DNA from: GSA-30 sp036384435
GTDB lineage: Bacteria > Pseudomonadota > Gammaproteobacteria > Xanthomonadales > Rhodanobacteraceae
Assembly: GCF_036384435.1 (NCBI RefSeq)
Contig: NZ_DASVMI010000158.1
Coordinates: 62,001-126,000 of the forward strand
Length of the DNA: 64,000 bases
Reading direction: 5' to 3'
The translations under genes and the position numbers were made by a program. This document shows positions 35,864-45,200 of the stretch, one piece after another (position 1 is the stretch's first letter; each line of letters begins with the position of its first letter). The notes under the pieces were generated by a model. That model was not told the origin of the DNA. It worked only from the letters and a program-made list of their open reading frames with translations, and did no database searches.

Positions 35864-36238
35864 CTACATGCTGTGGAGATGCAGGATGTTGTTGTCTGGG
35901 TCATTGATCCATACGAGCTTCTTGTCACCAGCCCAATGCACGCCATCGCGCCATTCCAGCCCCAACTGCGGGTAATGCTCGAAGTGCACGTCCTTGCTGC
36001 GCAGGTCGTCGACGATGGCGTCGATCTGCTCCCCACAAGCCCACACCACGGCATTGCCCCGGTTGCTACCGGCCTCATCGGAACGGTAGACCACCAACGC
36101 CGTGGCGCCTGTGCGGAACACCAGCACCTCGCCATGGTCATCCTGTAACGGCAGGCCCAGCACGCTCTCGTAGAAGTGGCGCGCACGCCCGATGTCGCTG
36201 ACCGCGACAATCGGCAAAGCATCGATATCACCCAACAT
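35864..36238 (-). CDS. VOC (glyoxalase/bleomycin-resistance) superfamily protein
   Basis: 124 residues from the ATG at 36238 (MLGDIDALPIVAVSDIGRAR); an open frame of 14 more codons upstream is not needed. The fold is recognised from the opening VAVSDIGRARHFYESVLGLPL and the closing WINDPDNNILHLHSM, which carry the beta-alpha-beta-beta-beta motifs and a metal-ligand-like His/Glu pattern of the family (Glu is replaced by Asn near the end, so the metal site may be altered). The substrate cannot be predicted from sequence. It lies 111 bp from a broken Rhs fragment. Confidence 0.9.
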   Translation of the reverse strand: MLGDIDALPIVAVSDIGRARHFYESVLGLPLQDDHGEVLVFRTGATALVVYRSDEAGSNRGNAVVWACGEQIDAIVDDLRSKDVHFEHYPQLGLEWRDGVHWAGDKKLVWINDPDNNILHLHSM

Positions 36239-36348
36239 GATCGCACCCGTGATTTGGCTATCTGTGCGCCGAAATTGCACCTGCCGCAGACATAGCGACG
36301 TGAAAATGAAGTCAGCACGCGGTGCCGCTCAAGGCGCCCACAAAGCAC

Positions 36349-36730
36349 CTATCCCGTAAGGTCGACATTCTTTACAGGATTGTCATTAGCGTAAGCTGAT
36401 CTATTGAATTCAAAAGTAAATCCAGCCTGCAATGGCTCAGGATCACCGCTTAGGAACCGCTCCACCACCGGATCATAATAACGCGCCTGCGAGTAGCTCA
36501 AGCCGCTGTCTGTATCCCCAGATACCCGACGCCCCACGCTGTTCGGTGCATTTCCAGGCGATCGTAATGCGTACGGACGATAGTCATAGGAAGCAACGAC
36601 ACCGTCGCTAGAATCCGCCTCAGCAAGCACGGCCTCCTTGCGGATGGGAATATATGTAGATATCTCTTCTACCTGCCAACGCAGGTCCACTCGACACAAA
36701 ACCCAAAGCAAGCAAAATCATTCTTTTCAT
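36349..36730 (-). pseudogene. Frameshifted short Rhs-repeat-core protein
   Basis: An ATG at 36730 opens a signal peptide (MKRMILLALGFVSSGPALAG) and reads on as RRDIYIYSHPQGG, but meets a stop after CGT GCT TGC. Removing one G in the GGAGG at about 36635 joins it to the frame that codes AVLAEADSSDGVVASYDYRPY, then GLSYSQARYYDPVVERFLSGDP and YANDNPVKNVDLTG, the Rhs-associated core hallmark. So this is a short exported Rhs-type protein with a single-base frameshift. It stops right after the DLTG position, where a variable toxin domain usually begins. The region is AT-rich for this genome. A sequencing error at the G run cannot be excluded. Confidence 0.8.
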
Positions 36731-36855
36731 GGACACCTTGAAGGCGAAAAAACAATTTTAAATACATCTAATATCTTACATATTCCTGGCTTTAGAACTA
36801 ACAAGAGACAGGTCGCGATATAGAAACATCGCGACCTGCACCTGACCCAGGACGA
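36731..36855. other. AT-rich spacer
   Basis: Runs such as AAAAAACAATTTTAAATACATC give a base composition well below the genome average. It contains no gene. It probably holds the promoter of the leftward Rhs fragment and marks imported DNA. Confidence 0.4.
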
Positions 36856-37239
36856 TCAGACCGGCGGCGGATCGTTGGTGACCTGCGGATCGCAGCCAAT
36901 CGTCCGACCGGAAGCCTTTTCACGGGCGCGCACAGAAACCACGGTGACCTGCTTGCGGATGTTCTGGTGCAAGATCGTCATGCGATCGCTGGAAGACTTG
37001 TCGTCGAGCTTGACAACCTGGCCGGTCAAGTCAGAAGTGTAGACATCCAACAGCTCGAATTTGTCCGGATCGATCAGGTCATACTCGATCTCGGTACCGC
37101 ATTCGGTGACATGGACCACTTCGGGTTTGAACAGATAATTGAACCCGTCACGCATGGTCGCACCCGGGAAGCTGTCTTCCTGGATGACCAATGCCACTTT
37201 AAAGGTTGCGGCGTCGTTGCCTTTGTGATCTTTGCTCAT
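36856..37239 (-). CDS. Small protein coupled to the STAND regulator
   Basis: 127 residues with no signal peptide or membrane helix. It contains mixed strand-like segments (ATFKVALVIQEDSF, TECGTEIEYDL, QVTVVSVRAREK) and ends in CDPQVTNDPPPV; I recognise no family. The ATG overlaps the stop of the 1101-residue STAND regulator as ATGA, so the two are made together and may act together. It could be a beta-sandwich partner, sensor or target of the regulator. No further support in sequence. Confidence 0.8.
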   Translation of the reverse strand: MSKDHKGNDAATFKVALVIQEDSFPGATMRDGFNYLFKPEVVHVTECGTEIEYDLIDPDKFELLDVYTSDLTGQVVKLDDKSSSDRMTILHQNIRKQVTVVSVRAREKASGRTIGCDPQVTNDPPPV

Positions 37240-40200
37240 TGAACCTTCTGCCTTGATGGGATGGATGATAGATAGGATTCAAACATCGGCGGGCGATAAC
37301 CTGACTGGTCGAGCCGTTGCAGGTATGGCGCCGCCTCATTGTTGCGCCCGAGCAGCACGGACGCGCGCACAAACGGGTCAAGCAGACGTGGATCATGACT
37401 TTCGGCCACACGCGGGCCCAATTGCTCAATGACATTGAGCCAATGGCGCGTCATGGCGTTGCGATCTCCCTGCGCCGCGGCAGCTTCCCCCGAAGTGATC
37501 TCCAGTATAGCGTTCAACGCCATGCCACCTGCCGTCTTGGCGGCACGGCCCTGCACGGCAAGGTCTGTCCATGCAGCATCGAGCAACCCACGTGCGGCCA
37601 CTGCGTCGCCACCGCGCAACGCGATGACGGCGCGATCATTGCGCACCAAGGCAAGCAAGGCATGCCAGTCGGCCATGGTCTGGTCGCGCGCCAGCAAAGC
37701 ATGCAACCCCGACTCGGCTTCGGACAAGCGACGCTGCGCAAGCGCCGTATCACCCATGGCATACGCCAGCCAGCCTTGTTGCAACCGGGCATAGGCCAGG
37801 TCGCGCTGCCAGTTGCGGTTGTCCGGCACCTGATCGACCAGGGCCGCGAAACTAGCCACCGCCTTGGCGTAATCGGGTGCAGCGGCGGCATATTGCCCCA
37901 GATCGGCTTCGGCCTTGGCCACACGCAAGTTGGACAATGCTTCGCGATAGCGCCACAGATTCGACGGGTCACCTTTTTCGCGAGCGGCAAGCACCGCCTC
38001 CCGCTCGTGCACGAAGGCATCCAACGCCTGATGCAATTCACCACGCTGCAATTGCACCGAGGCCAGCCAGCTCATCGTATCGGCAAGCTCCAGACGCGTC
38101 TTTCGATCATCGCTGACCGCGCCGAGCACTCGCTGTTTCCACTGCGCCGATTGTTCGAAGCGTTTGGCCGCCTCGTCCAGTTGATCGCCCTGGACGGCAA
38201 ACGTACCCAAATTGTTGTTGGCGTAGGAGAGCTCAAGCCACGCATCGGGGGATGCCGGCTCCAAGGCCATGCGCTGTTGGGCATCGGTAAGGTATTGGGT
38301 CCATGCGACCCGGGCGTCTTCTCGCTGGCCTCGCTTGGAAGCGATCTGCCCTCGCCAGTAGTCGATCTTGCCCTGTTCGGCATACGCCTCGGCGAGTGTC
38401 GGCTCGCGCACGACCAAGTCATGCACGCGATGACGCGCCGACGTGAAAGCAGCCAGCGCCGATTCCAGGTCACCTCGCGCAAATCGAATTTCCCCCACCT
38501 CGCGCATGGCGGTCACTTTGCGCAATACCGCATCGGGATCATCGCTCTGACCGTCATTGTCGAGCACGGCCATGGCACGTCCGGTCACCGCGTCAAGCAG
38601 GTCCAGGCGTCCCAGTTCGTCCAGTCGCTCATGCAGATCACCGAGCATGAAATCGAGCAGGCCCTCGGCATCGGCCCGGCGATGCTCGGCGCGCTGCTCG
38701 GCCCGGCGCGCCGCCAATGTCGCCAGAAACAGGAAGAACGCCAGCGCCAGGATGATGCATGACACCACCGCACGCGCCGTGGCGCCAAGCCGGGCACGGC
38801 GCAGGCTCGCCGCCACGAAACGTTGCTCGGCCGCATCGAGCGAAGGCTTGGTATTGCGGTGCATGGAACGCGCGTCGGCCAGCAGCAAGCCCGGCGGAAT
38901 CAGATGCTCCTGCCGCTGCCCTTCCTCCTTCCAGCGGCGAGCCATTTCTGTAATACGCGCGCGCGATCGCAACATGGCCCGATGCGCAGCCACCCAGTCG
39001 AGAATGCGCGGCCAATGTCGTAGCAAGGCTTCGTGGGCCACCGTGAAACACGGTTCGTCGGCGTCGAGCATGCTTACCATCAGGTGCGCATCCACCAGTC
39101 GACGCACTACATCGTGCTGTCCGGCATCCTCCAGATCACACCAGCGCACGCTACGGGCGGTAATGCCGTCGCCGTCGCTGGCCACACTGATCAATCTGCG
39201 CAACACCGTATCGAATGCCGCGGTGGCGCCCGAATCAAGCTGCGAGAAAACCTGCTCAGCCCGACGCGCCAGCGCGCCCTCGAGCCCCCCGAGCTCCCGA
39301 TAGGCGGCGAACGTGAGCTCGCCCTTGGGCCCGCGCGTCTCGTAAAGCGCCTGCAAGGTGTATTGCAGCAACGGCAGGCTGCCCGCATGGTGCGCAGCAG
39401 CATCCAGCAGCACATCGTCGAGCTGGCGCTCGGTCTGCGCATCTCGCTCGAACGACAAGCCGGCAGCGATCGCCGGCAGGCGGATCATCTGGGCGATCTC
39501 ACCCTCCGTGGGCGCCGCCACATCATAAAGACAACCATCACGCTTGAGCGCAAGCAAGCCAGGCACCGCCATCAGGCTCGGGTAGAAATCGTTGCGGCAC
39601 AACACCAGCACAGCCACCCGGCCGCAACGGGCCAAGGCCGACAACACCTCCACGAAGGCCGCCAGATCCGCGATGGGTAACTGCGGCGAGGTGGTCAGCG
39701 CCTCCAGGGTCTCGATCACCAGCACCAGCAGCGCACCCGACGGTTGATCGCGCATGGCATGCTCGATGCGCTTAAGCACGCTATCGATGTCGGTCCTGAG
39801 CGAACTGGCGAGAGCCTCGCGCTCGGTCTCCAGGAAAATGGGCCGACCGGCCACCTCCCAACGGGTCAATGCCAGCGCCAGGGCCTCCAGTGGCAACATG
39901 CCGTGGGGGCGTGCCGCCACACTCGACCAACTGGTAGCCCGAACGCCGTCGCTACCCGCCTCACGCAGTAGTGCCGGTACTACGCCGGCGTGGATCAACG
40001 AGGACTTGCCGCTGCCACTGGGGCCCGTGACCAGGGCGAAGGCGCAGCCGGCGGCCTGCTGGGCACGCAGGGCAGCCAGCAGTTCGGCAATGGCCCGGGC
40101 CCGTCCGAAAAACAGCGGTGCGTGGCCGGCATCAAAATGAAGCAGGCCTCGATAGGGCGACCCACCCGTCCAGGTATGCCGAGCCGGCTGGCCGCGCTGG

Positions 40201-40538
40201 CGCTCATCGGCAAAGGCCACCTCGGCGATCACCTGGTAGCCGCGCTTGCGCACGGTCGCTATATAACGTGGAACACGGGCATCGTCCCCCAGCGCCTTGC
40301 GCAACAGGGCAATCGTCTTGTGCACCGGGTTATCGCCATAGAACGTGCCACGCCAACAATCGACCAGTAACTTGTCGGCGCTGACCACCCCGCCACCACT
40401 GGCGGCCAGGTAAGCCAGCACGTCCATCAGCTTAGGCTCGAGCGTGATTCGCTCCTCGCCTCGCTCGATCGATCGTTGCGCAGGACGCACGATCCAATCA
40501 CCAAAAGTGAAGTATGGCGCCTCGCCGCTTTCGGACAT
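37236..40538 (-). CDS. Winged-helix / STAND NTPase / TPR regulator
   Basis: 1101 residues from the ATG at 40538. Residues about 1-105 form an OmpR/CadC-like winged helix (LEPKLMDVLAYLA, HKTIALLRKALGD, YIATVRKRGYQVI). A STAND-type NTPase follows, with Walker A GPSGSGKSS near 172-180 and a hydrophobic Walker B-like strand (LLVLVIETLEAL) near 270. A probable membrane helix (VVSCIILALAFFLFLATLAA) lies near 590-615. The last 480 residues are TPR-like helices. STAND proteins are signal-gated oligomerising switches; here the DNA-binding head, a NTPase and a repeat sensor are joined through a membrane segment, as in CadC-type regulators. Stop overlaps the next small gene. Confidence 0.88.
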   Translation of the reverse strand: MSESGEAPYFTFGDWIVRPAQRSIERGEERITLEPKLMDVLAYLAASGGGVVSADKLLVDCWRGTFYGDNPVHKTIALLRKALGDDARVPRYIATVRKRGYQVIAEVAFADERQRGQPARHTWTGGSPYRGLLHFDAGHAPLFFGRARAIAELLAALRAQQAAGCAFALVTGPSGSGKSSLIHAGVVPALLREAGSDGVRATSWSSVAARPHGMLPLEALALALTRWEVAGRPIFLETEREALASSLRTDIDSVLKRIEHAMRDQPSGALLVLVIETLEALTTSPQLPIADLAAFVEVLSALARCGRVAVLVLCRNDFYPSLMAVPGLLALKRDGCLYDVAAPTEGEIAQMIRLPAIAAGLSFERDAQTERQLDDVLLDAAAHHAGSLPLLQYTLQALYETRGPKGELTFAAYRELGGLEGALARRAEQVFSQLDSGATAAFDTVLRRLISVASDGDGITARSVRWCDLEDAGQHDVVRRLVDAHLMVSMLDADEPCFTVAHEALLRHWPRILDWVAAHRAMLRSRARITEMARRWKEEGQRQEHLIPPGLLLADARSMHRNTKPSLDAAEQRFVAASLRRARLGATARAVVSCIILALAFFLFLATLAARRAEQRAEHRRADAEGLLDFMLGDLHERLDELGRLDLLDAVTGRAMAVLDNDGQSDDPDAVLRKVTAMREVGEIRFARGDLESALAAFTSARHRVHDLVVREPTLAEAYAEQGKIDYWRGQIASKRGQREDARVAWTQYLTDAQQRMALEPASPDAWLELSYANNNLGTFAVQGDQLDEAAKRFEQSAQWKQRVLGAVSDDRKTRLELADTMSWLASVQLQRGELHQALDAFVHEREAVLAAREKGDPSNLWRYREALSNLRVAKAEADLGQYAAAAPDYAKAVASFAALVDQVPDNRNWQRDLAYARLQQGWLAYAMGDTALAQRRLSEAESGLHALLARDQTMADWHALLALVRNDRAVIALRGGDAVAARGLLDAAWTDLAVQGRAAKTAGGMALNAILEITSGEAAAAQGDRNAMTRHWLNVIEQLGPRVAESHDPRLLDPFVRASVLLGRNNEAAPYLQRLDQSGYRPPMFESYLSSIPSRQKVQ

Positions 40539-40763
40539 CCGCGTACCGATCCCTGTGATTCCCCGGGGCGCAGTGTCGACGCGCGCATGGTGCAACGTCA
40601 AACCGTAGCGTCGGAATTTGCCGGGCGCTTGGCGTTTTTCCACCTCCCGAGCACCACTTCAACCCCATGATTTTATGCAGAAAGATAAACCGTAAGGTTT
40701 TCGGAAGGACCCACCCCGGGTATCACCGCGAAGGTGCTGTCACCTCGACACGGATGAACCGCC
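40539..40763. promoter_or_regulatory. Divergent gap between STAND regulator and soluble kinase
   Basis: Some 225 bp with no gene. It must hold the start signals of both neighbours. A short AT-rich part, TTATGCAGAAAGATAAACCGTAAGG, near 40672-40697 is the likeliest core promoter. Confidence 0.3.
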
Positions 40764-41462
40764 ATGCATCGCACGTCGCCTCGACCCGGTCGCCCCTCAG
40801 TGGGCAGGATCTCCACCCTGGGCAAGCATTCGCCCCGTGACTCTGTCTCGACCGAACGCAATCCGCTGGCCCTGCGACTCCATGACGAGGTCGGCCAATG
40901 GCTGGCGCTGGCCCTGCTACAGGTCAATGGCATTCCCGCTACCGACCCCGAAGTCCAGCGCACCCTCGACCCGTTGCGGGCAAGCCTGGACCGGGCGATG
41001 CAGGCCATCCGCGATCTGCTTCAAGGCGAGGAAACATCTGCGTCGCCCTGTTCCCTGCTGGCCGCCATCGAGCAAAGTCTGGCCGACTGCCCCTGGGCGG
41101 AGTTTCCCCTGGAGTCCCGGCTCTACCCGATGTTGTCCGACCTGCCGGCCGCGGCCGCTCCGCTGGCCCCGCGCGCCATTCGCGAACTGGTCGGTAACGC
41201 CCATCGCCATGCCTGCGCCACCCAGATCGGGCTGCGTGCATGGCAACAAGGCGAAAGCTTGTTCGTTCATGTCGAAGACGACGGCATCGGCTTCAACGAG
41301 TCGGACAACGGCCCTAACTTTGGCCTGCGCAGCTTGCGGCGGCAGGTCACCGAGGCCAACGGGCAACTGGCGTTCTTTGCCCGGCCGGGCGGCGGGACCC
41401 TGGTCACGCTGGAACTGCCGTTGCAACCCCAGGTCCATGCCAGCGGGGAGCAGGTCGCATGA
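40764..41462 (+). CDS. Soluble NarX/DegS-type histidine kinase
   Basis: 232 residues, no membrane helix. The dimerisation helix carries the HisKA_3 motif with His in LALRLHDEVGQWLALALL (near 41), followed by a compact HATPase with N box RELVGNAHRHA and G box DDGIGFNESDN and FGLRSLRRQV. The first 35 residues are basic and disordered-like. No sensor domain is present, so the signal must enter by a partner or by the cytoplasmic state. It is short for the family. Its stop overlaps the start of the LuxR-type regulator as ATGA, so they form a two-gene unit. Confidence 0.88.
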   Translation: MHRTSPRPGRPSVGRISTLGKHSPRDSVSTERNPLALRLHDEVGQWLALALLQVNGIPATDPEVQRTLDPLRASLDRAMQAIRDLLQGEETSASPCSLLAAIEQSLADCPWAEFPLESRLYPMLSDLPAAAAPLAPRAIRELVGNAHRHACATQIGLRAWQQGESLFVHVEDDGIGFNESDNGPNFGLRSLRRQVTEANGQLAFFARPGGGTLVTLELPLQPQVHASGEQVA

Positions 41463-42103
41463 ATGCTTTCCGAGTGCTTCTGGCTGACGACCATGCCCTG
41501 CTACGCGAAGGCATCCATGCCCTCATCGCCCGCAATGCTTCCTTCGAGGTGATTGCCCACGCCGCCGACGGCCGCGACTGCGTGCGCCTGGCTCTGCGCG
41601 AAAATCCTGACCTGGTGATCTTCGACCACTCGATGCCCGGCCTCAACGGCGTCGAAGCGGCGCGACGCATCGCGGCACGCTCCACACGCACGCGCCTGCT
41701 CTGTCTTTCGATGCACGAAGAGCCAGCCAGGGTGCACGCCGCCTTCGATGCCGGTGCTCACGGTTATGTACTAAAGCGTTGCGCTTTCGGTGAACTGATC
41801 GAAGGCATGGAGACCGTGATGAAAGGACGCCACTACGCCAGCCGGGATATCGCCCATCTGCTCGCCGAACGCAACCAGATTCGTGCCGCCGCCCCGGAAG
41901 CTCCCCTAAGCAGCCGCGAGCGTGAGATTGCGCAACTATTCGCCGAAGGGTATGCCACCCGCGATATCGCCGAACGACTGTGCGTGAGCGTCAAGACCGT
42001 CGGCACGCACCGCGAGCACATCATGGCCAAGCTCGGCATCCATGGCATTGCAGACCTGACACGCTACGCGTTGCGGGAGGGGCTGACCTCACTTGAGGGA
42101 TAG
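41459..42103 (+). CDS. NarL/LuxR-type response regulator
   Basis: 214 residues. Receiver with DDHA, Asp in LVIFDHSMPGLNG, switch Ser in LCLSMHEE and Lys in GYVLKRCA; C-terminal LuxR domain with LSSREREIAQLFAEGYATRDIAERL and VKTVGTHREHIMAKLG. It is the partner of the preceding kinase by overlap (ATGA). It points toward the large toxin gene, which starts 172 bp downstream, so regulation of the toxin by this pair is possible but unproven. Confidence 0.93.
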   Translation: MNAFRVLLADDHALLREGIHALIARNASFEVIAHAADGRDCVRLALRENPDLVIFDHSMPGLNGVEAARRIAARSTRTRLLCLSMHEEPARVHAAFDAGAHGYVLKRCAFGELIEGMETVMKGRHYASRDIAHLLAERNQIRAAAPEAPLSSREREIAQLFAEGYATRDIAERLCVSVKTVGTHREHIMAKLGIHGIADLTRYALREGLTSLEG

Positions 42104-42275
42104 GCCTTCAGACCATGAATCGTGACCTGACAAAAGCATATACAGTCCTACATACATGAACGCCGACCGTAACAAAATCAGCCGATAGCCACGTTTACAG
42201 GGCTGCACTCGATATACGAAAGCACGACGGCATGCTTTAAATACGAGACCTGTTGTCCCTAACAGCAGGCCGTCA

Positions 42276-45200
42276 GTGAAACTCGTAAACAGCCACCAAA
42301 CTACATATTCCGTCAACACCAAGCACCCGGAGCAGGAGATCGACGACGCAGGAAAAACATCCGGCGGCGATAAGCCCCGGCAGATAGAGATATCCCCACT
42401 CGTCTCACCCAGAACGTGGTCAGGTAAATCCGCTGCAAGCATCGGACAAGACCACTTGTCCTTGCCCGGCCAAATGCCGACGCAAAGTCTCACCGCAAAG
42501 ACCATCGTCCCCAGGGCCCTTTTCAAACCCGCGCGAGGCCAGTCAACCGGTTCAGCGAACACTTCTGCGCCATCATCGGCGGCCATGCCGATAGCAGTCC
42601 CGGCAAACATACATTTCACCTGGATGGGAGGCGGCCTCGGAGCCCCCCAGGCGGAATACATGGGCATCTGGAAACAGGCAAGCTCGCCCGAACAACAGTT
42701 CAACCTGTGGTACGACAGTGACAGCATGTTGGCGCACAAGACCATGGAGTTGCTCAACAACGCTGCCGATCATTATGTCCAGACCCACTACAGCTATCTG
42801 GCCGATTCAGAGAAATCCAGGGTCCTGGCATCCTACGCCGTCACGCTTAAACGGGAACTGCAAGACGCCATCCAGGAGGCAAGGTCACGAGGTGGCACCG
42901 GAGACGACGGCAGGATTCAGTGGCTTACCGAGCACCTCGGGCAAAAAACGAGCGACCTGCAAGCACTGAAAGCGCATAACCTGCAGACTCTGAGCGCGTT
43001 CTCGGAAACAAGACATGTCACGCTCCGTGACATCAGGACGGAGTTGACCCAGCACAGCCTTTTCAAGGCCGTGGACTGGGAGATGAGCTATCGCGGGAGT
43101 CTGGCAGGCTCATCGGACATGATCCGCTTGATGGCTCTGGACAAGATGGGCGGCCGCTACGCCGATGTGGATTTACTGCCTCCGCTGAACATACCAGGCA
43201 TCGATATGGCGGCCATGCAACCCGACGAGAAATTCGGCGTGCTACAGATCATATTGAATGCCAACCCCGGCTGGATGCCTCACAGAGACATCTGCGACCC
43301 GGCGAGGTCGAAATACATTGACAAGGTGACACCAGCCAATCTGGCAGCGATCGACCTTTGGCTCACATCCAGGCCTGACATATCAGCGACATTCAAGGTG
43401 GACGACCATCTCCTCAGCAGTCCTTCGGGCATGCGCTTTGGACCTGTCAACGGGGCCGCATCAAACGCCTTCCTGGCCTCCCACAGCGACTCGCCCCTGT
43501 TATCGCTCATGGCAAGCGACATTTCCAAAGCCTACGACAGGATCATGGCATTCGATGAATACGCAAGGCTCAACGATGTCGATGCCTCTCATGTCGACAG
43601 TGCCTTCCAATTCATCACCAAGCGAATCGAAGCCACCGGAAACGTCGCCGATTTCTCCTATACGCTTGGCCTGAGTGAATATTTCACGGATGGCTATGTC
43701 AGCGACTCGGCAAGCACCCAGAAAACGACAGGGCCCAGCCTGATCGTGCGAACCAACGCGCGTTTGAAGCAACCTGGCGGCCAAGTACAAGCCAATGACG
43801 CCCCCGCGCAGCCTTCTCAGGGTATCGAGAGTTTCTTTCACTCCGAAACCGAAGAGGAAATCAAAAGCTCCTGGAAGAAAAAATCGAGCAATGAACCCAT
43901 CTGGAAAGCATCCCCTGCCATCTATACCGGCCCGGCTCAACACGCTTCAAGCCCGGCATCCACGCACATCGTGGATATACTGAGCGGCATAGCCAGCCGA
44001 AGATACCTTACAGCCGGCGACCTTTCGTTAGCGAACAGGATCGAACTTGCCCAATGGTTTCCGGCCTCCGACGACATGTCCACATGGAGCCAGGCAAAAA
44101 GGGCAGCCAACGATACCGCCAGCATGACCCAGATCCGGGAGCAATACGCGACCTTGCGCCAGCACGGCATCGACGGTCATGCACCGGGACGACTGTCCAT
44201 GCGCGATCGCCTTAAGTCACTTCAGGCACGCGAGGCATCCCTGACTTATCTGAAAGCCAATCTCCCAGCCGAGGCGAGCTTTCACCCCAACCTTCGCGCT
44301 CCCGTGATCGGCGAAGAATCGCGTCGCGCCCATATTGGCCTGTTCGCCGCAGAAGCCATTCTCGGCTACGACATGCCCAACTTTTCCAGCCGTGCCGATG
44401 AAGGCCTTGAAGGCCTGCTAGCAAACCTCAAGAATGATGCGCAACACCAAGCATTGCTCCACTTAGGGCGCGAGGTGCAAGTAAATCAGAAGCAGCCAGT
44501 TTCCAACGCGGCCGACATCCTTGCCGTCCTTGACATGTCAGCCAACCAGGTCATCCACATAGGCTCCGGAGATTCCCTGCTGTCGGTGTCCATGCGTGAA
44601 TCGCGCGATGGACAGCGCTTTTACGGCTTTTGCGATCCAACCATTGGCACCGTCTCGGATATTGCCGATCCAGGGGTTTTCACAAAACTGCTCGATCAAC
44701 ATATCGACACAAGCTTCAGGAAAGCCAACCAATCGATTCATGTAGTCAAGATGATGGTGACCGATCAGGCCACCAAAGACCTGGTCCAAAGCAATCTATC
44801 CGCCATGACCCAGCCGTCCCAGCGAGAACTGCTAAAGGCCTATGATCGACGCCACGGCCCGTTGAATCTTGGCGATCTTGCCGTCTCCAGGCTGGAATTG
44901 CATGACCATGGCGCGATCATCGATGGCCATATCATTAGCGTGGAAGGGCTTCATCGCGCCGGCGACCAATGGAAGGACCTGCTGCAGTTCAGCGGCGCCA
45001 CCGTCGTCAACAGTCAGCTGAATGGTCATCCTTCTTCGCGAATTACCGATATTTTGCTGGGATTATCCGATGCACGCGAAAGGAATCCTTCGCCCATAAA
45101 CCTGGGCAGTCTTTCCATCGACCGAACCACGCTTTACAACATGAATGCACTTGTCGATGGTAAACCGGTGCGCTTTGATACTCGCCTTTCGGCCAAACTC

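Noticed and set aside
44500..44700. Active C58 cysteine protease domain in the toxin
   Set aside because: The DPTIG-like segment is present but no Cys and His are found at fitting positions, so no activity is claimed.
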